A stretch of DNA of 64,000 nucleotides, from NCBI GenBank assembly GCA_949358305.1, contig OX442314.1, positions 30,613,118 through 30,677,117 of the forward strand, read 5' to 3'. Origin of the DNA: Strigamia acuminata. Its lineage: Eukaryota; Arthropoda; Chilopoda; Geophilomorpha; Linotaeniidae. A model generated the notes under the pieces. That model saw only the letters and a program-made list of their open reading frames with translations. It did no database searches and was not told where the DNA came from. How positions within the stretch are numbered: position 1 is the stretch's first letter; each line of letters begins with the position of its first letter. Shown piece after piece: positions 21,876-34,964 of the stretch. Position numbers and translations under genes: made by a program.

Positions 21876-22400
21876 GATAGTTTCCCTCCGGAGTGAGTTT
21901 AGCCTGAATCACACTCGTTCGCAGCACTCTGGCTACGTGGAAACCAAGTTGCACCAACTAGCATTTTCAAAAATCCATTTACTCCCCGTAAAAAATCCTC
22001 CAATTAGCGCCCGCATCCAACTTAGGCCACATCCCCTCCAACAACATTCCCCACACCTCCAACACTAATCTACAAAATATCTCATCCAACTCCCCAACAT
22101 AAATAAAAACCACAAAAAATCCATTTCATTTTCAAAATCTTCAATCCCGGACCCTAATTGGAGGATCTAATTTCACTCTTATTTAGATGATACTCGCCTC
22201 TTCAATTTTCTTCTCATCGGTTTCATCTCTATATTTTGCAAATTCGTCCTTGATTTTTTTCCCAGCAGCTACAAACAAATAAATACATTTACATCTGTTT
22301 GTGTACACTTTGTACAACTTTCTCCACCATTCAGCGCCGTTTGATCTCCATGGAACACCTCTCTGCTTGCCCGGTGGAGACATTTGAAACATTCCAAAAC
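21876..22400 (-). CDS. LYRM7: LYRM7/MZM1-like complex III assembly factor (ends unresolved)
   Basis: Mitochondrial LYR protein that chaperones the Rieske iron-sulfur subunit during complex III assembly. Core exons: 22328-22400, 22198-22268, 21876-21957; phases agree. The product closely follows human LYRM7: VLECFKCLHRASREVF, then AGKKIKDEFAKYRDETDEKK, then IEELVQLGFHVARVLRTSVI. The intron between 22197 and 21958 must begin GC (GAG then GCGAGT) to keep frame. A possible upstream part is an ATG at about 22583 spliced to 22452-22509 (phase-consistent), which would add about 24 residues. The 3' exon beyond 21875 is not resolved. The gene lies just downstream of the ANKRD26-like gene on the same strand. 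Confidence 0.75.
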
Positions 22401-22710
22401 CTAGAAAAATACAAACCAATAATTTTATTTTTTCCATTTTTCCATCGAATGTATGTTTTAATTACCTTCGGTCGATACCCCAAGTTTGAAAAAACTTCTA
22501 ATTTTTCTCTGAAACCGTGAGAGTTTTTTTTGTAAAGCCTTTTATTTACTAGAAATAAGTATTTTGTTTGGTCACGTCGCGTGCACGCAGACGTGCGCGG
22601 CCATCGTGGCTACCGCGACGACACCTTGTGAGAAACGCATCAAATATTAAACCCCACCATTTTTATTGTTTTCAAATTTCAATAATTCAAAATATATATA
22701 TTTTATTGCT

Positions 22711-25700
22711 TCAATATTTTCCATTCAATAAATATTTCTCGATACTCTTATCCAATGCGGCCCGTACTTTATAAATCATGACATTTGATTCCGATTCAGT
22801 CGATTCTTCGATCGATTTCCGCGATTTAAGCCTTTTATTCGACTCGGTCATGTGTTTCCTTTGAAATAAAATTAAAAAATTAAGCAAAAAATAAAAACAA
22901 ATTTCACATCCCATAAATGCTCTAATAAAATAAAATGCGGATGTACTATTGACAGAACCTAGATTACCCCCACAATTTTTACTATTCTTGATCAATTTAA
23001 ATATTTCTAGTCGTTTTGGCTCATTTAGACATTTATTTTAGTCATTTTGGCCAATTTAGACATTTATTTTAGTCGTTTTGGCCAATTTTTATGTTTATTT
23101 TAGTCCACATGTTTAATTTAGATATTTATTTTAGTCCTTATGTTCAATTTAGACATTAATTTTAGTCGTTTTGTTCTATTTAGACATTAATTTTAGTCGT
23201 TTTGTTCAATTTAGACATTAATTTTAGTCGTTTTGTTCAATTTAGACATTTATTTTAGTCGTTTGGATCAATTTAGACATTTATTTTAGTCGTTTGGTTC
23301 AATTTAGACATTCATTTTAGTCATTTTGGCCCATTTAGACATTTATTTTAGTCATTTTGGCCCATTCAGACATTAGTTTAGTCATTTTGGCCCATTTAAA
23401 CGTTAATTTTTGACATTTTGGCCCATTCAGACATTTATTTTAGTCGTTTTGGTCCATTTAGACATTTATTTTAGTCATTTTGGCCCATTTAGACATTTAT
23501 TTTAGTCATTTTGGGCCATTTAGACATTTATTTTAGTCATTTTGGCCCATTTAGACATTTATTTTAGTCATTTTGGGCCATTTAGACATTTATTTTAGTC
23601 ATTTTGGCCCATTTAGACATTTATTTTAGTCATTTTGGCCCATTTAGACATTTATTTTAGTCATTTTGGGCCATTTAGACATTTATTTTAGTCATTTTGG
23701 CCCATTTAAACATTTATTTTAGTCATTTTGGCCCATTCAGACATTTATTTTAGTCATTTTGGCCCATTCAGATATTTATTTTATTCATTTTGGCCCACTT
23801 AGACATTAATTTTAGTCATTTAGGCCCATTCAGACATTTATTTTAGTCATTTTGGCCCATTCAGATATTTATTTTAGTCATTTTGGCCAATTTAGACATT
23901 TATTTTAGTCCTTATGTTCAATTTAGACATTTATTTTAGTCGTTTGGTTCAATTTTTATATTAAATTCAGTCGTTATGGTCAATTTAGACCCGCGTGGAA
24001 TAAGCATCCCGCATTCTATTAGAGCATTTAGGGTTAAAACAGCATACATTTGATTATCATTATTCCTTATGACAAACGGAACATTGCCAACATCCATCGC
24101 CTTTTCTTTATTCAACCTCGTCATTTTAGCTCTGAGATTCACCTCGGCCGTGTACATCTCCTGCACATGCGCCAACTGATCGCGCAGCATTTCCACCGCC
24201 ATTTCCGACTCCCCCAGCGCATCCTTAACACGATTCAGCTCCTCCATCGTCTCGTTCTTACTCCCGCGTAACTCGTTGTTCACTTTCTCGTGTTCGGGCT
24301 TCCCGTTGCCCTCGAAACGCGCCTTCATCTGCACGATTTTAGCGCGGTACTCGTGGTTCGCCCTGGCCTCGCAATCGGCCGCGAATCGCGCCATCTCGTC
24401 TCGTTCCACGTAATTCTCTCTCACGTGGCTTTGGAAGCGAATGAGCTCGTCTCGTAATTCGTCTCGCACGTGCTCGAGTTGTGCTATTCGTTTCCTAAGG
24501 TCCGGGACGCAGTGCAGCGATTCTTTGGCTTTCTGCAGTCGGTTGCGGTCGCGCTGGTGCGCCTCTTGCTCGTGCGAGATGTAGCATTTGAGTTCGAGCA
24601 CCTGGTGTTCCAAATCGGCGATTTGGGACGAGATTTCTTGACTTAGATCCACACTCTCCAGCCGCCGCTTCATGGCCCCCAGTTCGTGCTGCATCGCGGC
24701 GCATCTGCGGAGAATTCAATGGAGATTTTACAATTTTGAATTACGGGAAATGGCGGGAAAAATTCAGACAATTTTTTGTTTTTGTAGAAATTTATATATT
24801 TAATTTTTTTTTTTAATTTTTTTTTATTTTCTAAATGTTTTTGAATATTTGAAGTGCAATCCCGACACCGTTTTGATTTCGTTTTGTTTTATTATTTTTT
24901 ATTTTGTGGTTATTTTATCGATACCAATTGCCGTTGCGATAGTGATAGACTTTTGAGCGGCGAGGAAACGAAAATGAGGAAGTAGTATTCCTGAAAGAAA
25001 GCAATAAAAGGAAAATAGGAGAAGTAGCAGAAAGATAAATCGAGTTTTATATGTTAGTAATGTTAGAAATTAGAACTCTCTTTTTTAAGCATGTAAAATT
25101 CGATTTAACGGTTTAAAATTCGATTTAGACCATTTAAATTCGATTAAAACGTGATAAAAGTCGTCTGAAACGTTATTGAATTCGTTTTAAACGATTAAAA
25201 ACGATGTAAAATTCGTTTTAATCGATTAACAACTATATAAAATTCGTTTTAAACGATTAAAAACGATATAAAATTCGTTTTAAACGATTAAAAACGATAT
25301 AAAATTCGTTTTAAACGATTAAAAACGATATAAAATTCGTTTTAAACGATTAAACACGATTACAAACAATATAAAATTCGTTTTTAACGATTAAAAACGA
25401 TTAAAAACGATATAAAATTCGTTTTAAACGATTAAAAACGATATACAATTCGTTTTAAACCATTAAAAACGATATAAAATTAGTTTTAAACGATTAAAAA
25501 CGATATAAAATTCTTAAACGATTAAAAACGATATAAAACTCGTTTTAAACGATTAAAAACGATATAAAATTCGTTTTAAACGATTAAAAAAACAAAACTC
25601 GTTTTAAATGATTTAACATTTGATTTAAAACTCGATTTAAACGATTAAAACGACATCAAATTTGTTTAAAACGAAATAAAATTCGTCTTAAACGATTTAA

Positions 25701-28700
25701 ACTCAATTCAAACGCTTCACGTGAGACAAATCCAAATAACACGTCCACCATTTCTATACCTGTTTCGTTCTCGCTCCAATTCCTCGTCCTTTTTTAGCAG
25801 CACATTTTTCGTATCCCCACCGGGCGAACCAATTCTCGTCTTGTGTTCGGAATCCAGAAGCCGTAGCGCCAACTCGGCTCTCCCCCTGGCTTCCACTTGC
25901 CAAAGCCGCTTCTGCTCTTCCATTCCGTCGTCGAAGCGCCGAATCAGTTCTTCTCGCTCCTCCTTTAAAACCTCAATTTCTTCCACCAATTCGCGCTTGT
26001 CGTTTTGATTCGTTTCCAATTCTTTCAATATTTCCAGTTTCTTATTCGTTTCGTCCATCAGTCGTTCTTCCGATCGTTTGTAATCCAAACGCACTCGCAG
26101 GAGTTCGTCTTGTAATTTATGCTGTCAGCAAAATTAGGATTAATTAATTAATTAATTAATAATTATAAAAATAAATCGATCGTTTTAATCAGGACCAGCT
26201 TCCGTTTATTGATTTAATAATTTGTTTAATGCGTGTTGTTTATTTTTTATCCCTAAAAATAGACTTTTTAGACACAAGAACGATGTTTAGGCCTATTTAA
26301 TATTGTGTTCTTACTCTATTTTTTAAAAAATATTCATTTTTAGACACAAAAATGAAGTTTTTAGACCGATTTTCAAACGATCCAATTTTGAAATGTAAAT
26401 ACCGGTAAGCACTTTTTAGGCATAAAAAAATGCAACACAAAAAATGGGTTTTAGACTAAATTTTAGAGGCAAAAAATGCATTTTTAGACAAGAAAAATGC
26501 ATTTTTAAACAAGAAATTGCATATTTAGCCGAAAAATTCATTTTTAGACAAGAAATTGCATATTTAGGTGAAAAAATACATTTTCAGACAAGAAAAATGC
26601 ATTTTTAGGCAAGAAAAATGCATTTTTAGGCAAGAAAAATGCATTTTTAGGCAAGAAAAATGCATTTTTAGGCAAGAAAAATGCATTTTCAGACAAGAAA
26701 AATGCATTTTTAAACGGTTTTACGTGTAAATAAGCCCAAAATTTGCCATTTTTATTGGCCCCCGGTTTGAAGCCGGCCCTGATTCGAACCAACTATTTAC
26801 AGAGTGCATTCTAGCTTCTTCCGACTGAATTCTCAACTCTTTGGTTTCGCATTCCAACTGCTTCAACGTTTCTTGCATTTTTTCCACATCTTCCCCCATT
26901 TTCCCATCCACAGTTCGTGCTTCCATTAATTCCATTTTCTCTTCATTCACTTTATCGATAATCTAAAACATAAATTAAAATCAAATAAAATCTCAATCTT
27001 AACCAATTTAATTAAAAAAAAACAAAAACTACATCTTGAGCTGCAACAAGAGCGACTTCGAGCGACCGAACTTTATTCTCGGAAACCCTCAACTCCTCCT
27101 CCTTGTCCCGCAACCTGCCACTCAAACCCGAAACTCTCTCTTCAAACTCTCGATAAACCTAAACAAATTGAACCAACAAAAATCAAATTAAAATAATTAT
27201 CCACTTTTGTTGTTATTTCCTCGAATTTTCCCGCCCATCCATCTTCAGATAGGCGGAAACTCATTCTTGCTTCACCTGTTGCTCGTCCTCCGATGTTCCG
27301 CTCAAGGACGCGACCGAGTTGTTGATTTTCGTTGCCCCGTTGGAGAGTTTTGCGTGTTTTTTAGTCGGGGTTGTTTTGGTTGGTTTGGCCGGTGACGTTT
27401 GCGAGTGGACGGGCGAATACGGGCCAGGTGGTGGATTGTGGAACTGGCGCTTCATGGACGACATTTCGTCGTGGAGAAGGGAGATTCTGATTGTGGAAAT
27501 TGAAATGTTGATGGGATTTAAGGGATTTGGTTTTTCGTGGTTTTGCTTAACTGGTTTCGGAGTTGTTCCATGTCGTTTGTGGTTTGATGGGTGGGTTGAG
27601 TGCGCGAAACTTCGGTGGTTTTTGCGTTTGAAATGTTTGAATTTCTCAAATTTTGTTTCAATTCCTTTAAGAAAAAATTGAGTAAAATTAATTTTGGCCA
27701 AAATAATTGCAAAAAATTCGATTTTGCCCAAAATAATTGCAAAAAATTCGATTTTGGCCAAACAAATTGCAAAAAATTCGATTTTGCCCAAAAAAAATTG
27801 CAAAAAATTCGATTTTGCCCAAAAAAATTCGATTTTTCCAAAAAAATTGTAAAAAATTCGATTTTGCTCAAAAAATTGCAAAAAATTCGATTTTGCCCAA
27901 AAAGATTGCAAAAAATTCGATTTTGCCCAAAAAGATTGCAAAAAATTCGATTTTGCCCAAAAAATTGTAAAAAATTCAATTTTGCCAAAAAAAAAATTCA
28001 ATTTCGCCCAAAATATTCAATTTGGTTTAATTTGGCCCAAAAAAATTCAATTTGGTTCAATTTGGCCCAAAAAAAATTCAAAAAAACCTAATTTTTACCA
28101 ACAAAAAATTCAATTTTTTTACCAACAAAAATTCAAATCCCCCAACAAAAACTCAATTTTTTTTACCAACAAACATCCAATTATTACAAAAACATTTAAT
28201 TCAATATTTACCTCGTTCTCCTTACAAACAACTTCCAGCTCGACTTCAAGCTGTTTTCGTATCTTTGCTTCTTCCTCACAATTCGAATTAAAATTCCTCA
28301 AAAAAAAAAACAAAAAAAAACAATTAAACAAAATTAAAAAAAATTCCAAACCTTACCTTTGACTTTCATCAAACGCTCTCCTCAACGCAGCCAACTCCCC
28401 ACGATACTCCGCCACCGCCTCACCATTACACGCCACCTAAAAAAAACCCAAAAAAAATAAACAAACCAAAAAAAACCCAAAAAACCAAAACCAAAACTCA
28501 CCTCCGCCTCCAAACCCACAACCCTCTGCGCACTCTCCTCCAACCGCCGCCTCAAACCATTATTCTCACTCTGCAAACTATTAACCTCGACCATATAACC
28601 CAAAGTCGACTCCTTCAACGCCTCTTCCTCCACTTTCTGCCTCTCCCGCGCACTCACAACTTCACGTTGCATTTTCTCACGCTCACTATCGAGCGTGCAC

Positions 28701-31700
28701 TGAAGTTGCTCCATCTGCTTCTTCAATCCATTCGCCGCCATCTTTAATTCCAAAAAAATTTAAAAAATTCCATTTCACCTCCAAAAAACCAATTTTTTTC
28801 ACCTTTTGGCCATTTAATTGCAACTTAAGGTCCTGATTTTCACCCATAACTTGTTGACACAACTCATTAGCCTCATCTAGTTGCTTCCTGACCCCCCGCG
28901 CGGGCGAAGATGGCGCCGATTGATCTAAAAACTCTTTCTGCAATTGCTTGCACTCGTTGCGCAACTAAAATCCAAAAGAATTTCAATTTATTTATGTTTT
29001 GAATTTATTTTTTCGGTTGTACCGCGCTTAGTGTTTCTCTGACGAGGGTTAACTCGTTTTGGAGGGTTTGGTTCCCCATTTCGCTGTGCTGGCGCCGCGA
29101 ACTCTCGTCCAGCAACGTTTCCTCCTTGGCGGTGACGGATTTCAGCATTTTCTTCAATTTTTCGTCGCATTCTTTCCATTTGTTCTCGGATTGCTGTAAT
29201 TCCCACCTGGATTTGGGGGGAAAGAATTAAAATTTGCACGGGAAATGAGTTGGAATTGGTTGGAAGTTAAGAACTCACGTGTTCGTCTTGATTTTGGCCT
29301 CTAAAATGGCATTTTGCTCCCTCAAAAGGCAATAATCTTTGCGGATTCGCTCGTATTCAGTCTCGAGTTCGTGTTTTTCGGTAACGACGCTCTGGAAGCG
29401 CTCCGCCAATACCTGGCGCTCGCCCTTTTCCCTTTCGAGTTGCACTCGCAAATCCCGCACGAAATCCTGCGACGTAGCCGGTTCCGCCACAATTGCCTCG
29501 GCCGTCGTTTCCCGCGGACTTTCCCCCATTTTGATCAACCTAGAAAATAAAAATTTAGAATTCAAAATTCAAAAATAAAAATAAATTGTTACGAAATCAC
29601 GCACTGGTCAACCAATTCGTCTTCGGACGACGAAAACGACAAACTCTCCGAAACCACCTCCAACGACGGCGTCTTCCTCATCTCGCTCTTCTCCCCAACC
29701 TCGTACAAACTCGCGTTCGACTTCCGCCGAATCTCCAACCTCTCCAGCACCTCCTGCGCAAAATCCTCCTCCACAACCCCCTCGTCCTCACCCCCAGAAC
29801 TCCTCCTCACCTCCTCCTCCTTCTCACTCCTCGCAAACCTCTTCGTCAACCTCTTCAAAGTCGGAAACTTCCCCAACGACAACATGCTCTTCCTCTTCTT
29901 CCCCACTTCCGGTCTCGCCTTCTCCTCGTCCGAACTCACTCCGGCCATCGCCGGCCTCGCCTTATAAACATCCCCGCCATCAACCCCCGCCGACTCGGCC
30001 GACTTCGGCCTTTCCGGCTTCCTCCGCGCCCCCAACGCGCCGTAACTCGTCACGTTGGCTGCCACGTCCACCGAGTGTCGCCTCCGCTGCAACTCGTACC
30101 GGTACGAATTGCCGGACGGTCGATCCAGACGGCGCTGCTGCTCCGCGAGCTGGTTCTTCAAGATGCTTTCCAGCGCCGCCACATCCACGCACGTTTTCGC
30201 CTCGAATAAATTCTTTTTCGACGCCACGTTCCCTTTCCCGCCGCCATTTTCCCGCGCCGGACACGATTTCCCGCCGGAATCGCGCGCGGAATTCTCCTCG
30301 GATGACGAATTCGCGTTCGCCCGCTCCGTGCGCGCGTTCCACGTCCGGATCTCGACGCTCGGGTTTCGCTCCCAAATTTCCTCCAATCCGTGCAAAGTGT
30401 CTTCGCGGCCCAGCGTGCCTTGCGGCGTGTCTTTGATCTCCGGCTTCGTTCCGGCGCCCGGTGCGTCGTCGTCGTGCGACAACGAGTCGTCCCAGTCGCT
30501 GCTCTCCCCGTCGTCCGCCTGGAATTCGGTCGCTTCCGGTTTGATTTTTTCTTCTTCCGGTGTTTGTCGGACGGTGGTTTTCGCCGGCTCCACTTCGCTC
30601 CAGTCGGATTCGGAGTCGGTCAGGTTTTTGAACGCGGGAATGAATGATTCGTCTTTGATTTCCGCTCTTCTTGCACTGCCCGAACTTCGTTTGGACCGAT
30701 CGCTGTCGCTGTTTTTGACGAATAGTCTTTGCTTCGGGTCCGTTTCGGATTTTGGCGATTTTTCGGTCGCATCCCAGTCGCTGATTTGACTGTTTTCGAC
30801 GTTTTTCGTCGCTAAAACAGACTTTTCGTCGTTTTTCTCCACGTTTTTCACTCCGTTGGTCGCTAAAATCCAATTATCGTCGTTTTTCTCGACATTTTTC
30901 GCTCCGTTTGTCGAATTATCTTCGTATTTCTCGGCTTTTTCCGCTCCGTTCGGGCCTAAAATCGAATTATTTTCGTTTTTCTCGGCATTTTCCGCTCGGT
31001 TCGGGCCTAAAATCGAATTATTTTCGTTTTTCTCGGCATTTTCCGGTCGATTCGGGCCTAAAATCGAATTATTTTCGTTTTTCTCGGCATTTTCCGCTCG
31101 GTTGGGGCCTAAAATCGAATTATTTTCGTTTTTCTCGGCATTTTCCGCTCGGTTCGGGCCTAAAATCGAATTATTTTCGTTTTTCTCGTCATTTTCCGCT
31201 CCGTTCGTCGCTAAAATCGAATAATCTTCGTTCTTCTCGGTCTCCGACATCAATTCTGCGTCCACCGAATTGTTATTCGAGTCCCAGTGGCTTGACGAGG
31301 ACGAAATTTCATCTCCGGCGCCACTTTTCTTAATTTTCGTGTATCTCGGTGGCGGCGTTGGTCTTTTTTTCTTCGTTTTCGGCGCTTCCTCGACGACGAC
31401 GTCGTTTGTCGGCTGTTTAGGTTCGGGTTCATCTTTGATTTCGTCGGTTTTCGCAAGCGGGCCGCTCAGATCGCTAAAAATACTCAAATCCAAATCGATT
31501 TCCAGCTCGTCGGTCTTGATCGACGCTTCGACCGGGAGGATGTCGTCTTCGAATACATTTTCCTGCTCAAAACAAACATAGTTTCAATTCGTGGTTAGAA
31601 ATTCGCAATGGTTTCGGGAAATTCTAACCAGATCTTCATTTTCCAGCTCGAAATTGATCTCGGGTTTTTTCATTTCCGGGTCGCTGACGCCGGATGAGAT

Positions 31701-34360
31701 TCTGGGAGGTTTTGGAGGTGCGCTCGCGCCCAATGTGTTATTAATCTCTATTTGGGTATAAATTTTAAAAAATGAATAAATGAATAAAAATTACATAATA
31801 TTTCAGCATTTTCGAATAACCTGAGACGTCTTTATCGGAATCATCTAAAGAAGCCAGAAATTTGTTTAAATTCAAATTAGGAAGTAATTCCTGCAAGAAA
31901 AAAAACAAAAAATACATCAAAATACATCAAAATAACCAAAACAACGTCTAAAAACATTAAAATAACGTCTAAAAATATCAAAAAACCTGTAAAATTATTA
32001 AAATAAAGTCTAAAAACATCAAAAAAACCTGTAAAATTATTAAAATAACGGCTAAAAATATCAAAAACCCTCTAAAATCATTAAAATAAAGTCTAAAAAC
32101 ATCAAAAAAGTCTAAAAACATCAAAAAAACGTTTAAAAACGTTTTAAAAACGTCAAAAACTTAAAAATAACGTCTAAAAACATTAAAATAACGTCTAACA
32201 ACATTAAAATAACGTCTAAAAACATCAAATAACATCTAAAAACATCAAAAGAACGTTTAAAAACGTTTTAAAAACGTCAAAAACTTAAAAATAACCTCCA
32301 AAAACTTCAAAATAACGCTAGAAAACATCAAAATAACGCTAGAAAACACCAAAATAATGCTAAAACATAAAAAAAAATTGCTAAAAACCAAGAAACATCA
32401 AACAACAACACAAAAACCCAAAAAAAACCAATAAAAAAATCACAAAACCGAAATAAAATCCAAACAAAAACACCTAAACAAAAACTCCCAGCAATAAAAC
32501 CTCCAAAACAATCTTTACCTTTCCATTTTCTTTTTCGCTCTCGTCGTTCCACGAATTCAACCTCGACGAACTCCTCTCAAAATCATCGTTAACCTTCCAA
32601 TCCACCTCCTCCTCCACCCGCAGCACCTCATCCAAATTATCTTCACCCACTTCTTCCCCCATCAACTTCAAACACTCATTCTCCTGCGATATAATCGCGT
32701 ACTCCGACGCCGTCAATCCGCTCTTATCCCTCAACTTCCGATTCGATCCATACTCCAAAAACAAACCGACCAATTGCGGCGACCCCAGCCGACACGCCAA
32801 CATTAAACAACTCCTAAAAACGACAAAAAATCAAATCAAACCAAACCAAATTAAATAATAATAATTACGCGCCTGTCGTCGTTGTCTACGGCATTCACGT
32901 GCGCGCCATGTCTGAGCAGCAACTCGGCCATCTCGACGAGGCACGTCTCGGCCGCGACGTGTAACGGCGTGCCGCCATCTTTGTTGACCGCATCGACGTT
33001 GGCTCCTTTTTGTAGTAGAATGAGCGCGACGTCGTTCGCGTTTAATTTGGCCGCGATGTGCAGCGCCGTGTCCTCGTGTCCGGTTGCGTCGTTCGGATTC
33101 GCGGAGCGGTCGAGGAGGAAATGCACGAGCGCCGTGTGATGCGCCTGAACGGCCTTTGAAAGGAATGGAAGAACATTGTAATTAAAATGTTTTTCGAACA
33201 ATTATTTTTTTAAATGTATTTCCTTTCGGGGATGAGTTGAAATGGTGCGTGTGTACCGAGCCCCCGTGCTTAGAGAGTCTAAGGAAAGGGGTTTTTGGAC
33301 GGTTTTTGGTTGTTTTTCACGTTAAAAAGATCTATTTTGCTGCTAAAAAGTGCATTTGTGTGCATAAAATGTCTGAATTCGGTTTTTTTTGCAACTGATA
33401 AGTGATTGATGTGCATAAAAATGCTTTTTATTGTCTAAAATTCCTTTTTTCATCTAAAAATGCCTTTACAAGTCTAAAAATGCGTTTTTTTAAGTTTAAA
33501 AATGCAATTTGTCTAAAAATGCATTTAATAAGTCTAAAAATGCATTTTTTAAGTCTAAAAATGCATTTTTGATGTGTAAAAATAGTAGAAATGCACTTTT
33601 TATGTCTAAAAATGCACTTTTAATGTCTAAAAATGCACTTTTTAAGTCTGAAGATGCATTTTTTAAGTCTAAAAATACATTTTTGAAGTATAAAAATAGT
33701 AGAAATGCAAGTTTGATGTCTAAAAATGCACTTTAATGTAAAAAAATGCACTTTATTTTGTCTAAAATGCATTTTTATAATTTTTAAACAGTGCCCATCC
33801 AGTCCTTCAATTTTCCAAGCCGGTTCAGTTTCTCTTTACTCTTAAAAACGGTGTGTAGCCTTCGTAATCGTGCAAATTGAGGTCCCCTTTACATCCGAGG
33901 AGGAACCAAACCACTTCCTTGTTGCCATGCGCACAAGCCAAATGCAACGGTGTCCTAAATAAAAATTAAAACCAAAAACAAAACAAAAATTAAACAAAAA
34001 TTAATAAACCCGAAATAACACTTCCACAACATTTAAACTTTACCTTTTCATCACGTCATATCCATTCACGTCATCCTTTTTCACTTGTTTCTTCACTTTC
34101 TCCAAATCACCCAACCACGCCGCGCGATGCAACTTGGTGAAGGTTTTGTCCTTCGTCTTGAGATCCACATGATACACGCTGAGACTCGACGGAGCGGCAG
34201 TGGCAGAATTGGCTAAACTGCGCACGGAACCCAACTCCGAACTCTGCTCCGATGGCACCGAGACGGATGCGCGGGAGCCGAGAGACGTCACGCTACCTCG
34301 GTCGAAGGTCGTGGAAGTAATGCTCGTTTTCCTTCTGGCATATTTCATGAATTTCTTCAT
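22711..34360 (-). CDS. ANKRD26-like ankyrin/coiled-coil protein
   Basis: Twenty exons: 34044-34360, 33840-33954, 32873-33153, 32519-32813, 31821-31890, 31629-31747, 29593-31562, 29279-29539, 29023-29206, 28803-28964, 28502-28741, 28357-28436, 28212-28296, 27552-27664, 27276-27486, 27033-27158, 26801-26962, 25760-26121, 23991-24704, 22711-22858. Phases agree; about 2004 residues. Ankyrin repeats span about residues 80-330 (FTKLHRAAWLGDLEKVKK, TPLHLACAHGNKEVVWFLL, DTALHIAAKLNANDVALILL, TPLHVAAETCLVEMAELLL), the pattern of the ANKRD26/POTE family. An acidic, Lys/Ser-rich linker with 17-residue repeats fills exon 7. From about residue 1056 to near the end is long coiled coil. Vertebrate ANKRD26 is a centriole distal-appendage protein; such a role here is inference. 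The exon ending at 32873 needs a GC donor. The splice into the last exon is supported only by phase. Confidence 0.8.
23000..23970. repeat. 30-bp minisatellite in last intron of ANKRD26-like gene
   Basis: About 32 units of TTTAGTCATTTTGGCCCATT plus TAGACATTTA with alternating GGCCC/GGGCC variants. Confidence 0.92.
25090..25690. repeat. 30-bp minisatellite in ANKRD26-like intron
   Basis: About 20 units of AAAACGATATAAAATTCGTT plus TTAAACGATT. The TTTAAACGATT core can pair with itself across units. Confidence 0.9.
26440..26720. repeat. 21-bp minisatellite with ATGCATTTTTA core
   Basis: About 12 units of GCAAGAAAAATGCATTTTTAG in an ANKRD26-like intron. Reads as repeating FFLPKNA, an artefact. 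Confidence 0.9.
27670..28090. repeat. About 30-bp minisatellite in ANKRD26-like intron
   Basis: About 14 units of AAATTGCAAAAAATTCGATT plus TTGCCCAA with length variation in the A-run. It ends three bases from the acceptor of the exon starting at 27664. Confidence 0.88.
30790..31240. repeat. 51-bp coding repeats in ANKRD26-like exon 7
   Basis: In-frame tandem repeats of 17 codons (NENNSILGPNRAENAEK), about five near-identical copies flanked by degenerate ones on both sides. Acidic/Asn-rich, probably disordered linker between ankyrin and coiled-coil parts. Confidence 0.88.
31900..32460. repeat. Irregular AT-rich repeats in ANKRD26-like intron
   Basis: Loosely periodic AATAACGTCTAAAAACATCA motifs of about 20 bp with variable spacing, older or less homogenised than the other arrays. 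Confidence 0.75.
33340..33780. repeat. 21-bp minisatellite with AAAAATGCATTTTT core
   Basis: About 18 units of GTCTAAAAATGCATTTTTTAA in the ANKRD26-like intron between exons ending at 33840 and starting at 33153. Confidence 0.88.
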
Positions 34361-34964
34361 GTTTTTTTGTTTGTTTTACTTTCAGTCTTCACTCGTACGG
34401 TGCCTGCCGCTCCTTTTTCCGCTTCGGCGCCGCCATTTTGGTTGAGCAATCCAATTCTGCTCCTTTCGACGATATCAATCTGATCTGATTAGAAACATAC
34501 TGCACGAAAAGGAAATTGTTCAAGTGGGAAATAGCCTTTCCCGATAGGTTTATTACAACAAAAAGCACATGGATAAACAACAACGACTTCCGGTTTCTGT
34601 GAAAGGAACCGGGAAACGTAATCGATTTAGACCCGGTTCGAGATCCGGATCTCGATTATGATCTCGATTATGATCGCTATCTGCTGACCTGACCTAGTTT
34701 CAATTCATTCAAATTTTGAAATGAAATAAGTTGTGGTACACTTTTTTTCATTGTTCGTTTGAAAATAAAATATTAATTTTTTTTTTATTTTAAATTTTAC
34801 AACCAGCGCCATGTTTGGTAATCGTTTACTGCATCAGCCAATCAAATGTATCCAGCAGACATTAACACAAGATAACCAACAGAACCAGTTCCAGTTATGA
34901 AGGTAAATAACTGTATAGTTTATTATTAGCGTTTTGAGCTTCGGATTTTTTGGGGCTTCAAAAT
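34361..34964. other. Intergenic, upstream of ANKRD26-like gene
   Basis: Probable promoter and 5' UTR of the ANKRD26-like gene. Short GATCTCGATTATGATC-type dyad repeats at about 34636-34680. No gene recognised. Confidence 0.35.

Noticed and set aside
27189-27260. Possible extra ANKRD26-like exon reading GWAGKFEEITTK
   Set aside because: No acceptor gives the needed phase; the exons at 27276 and 27158 join in frame without it.
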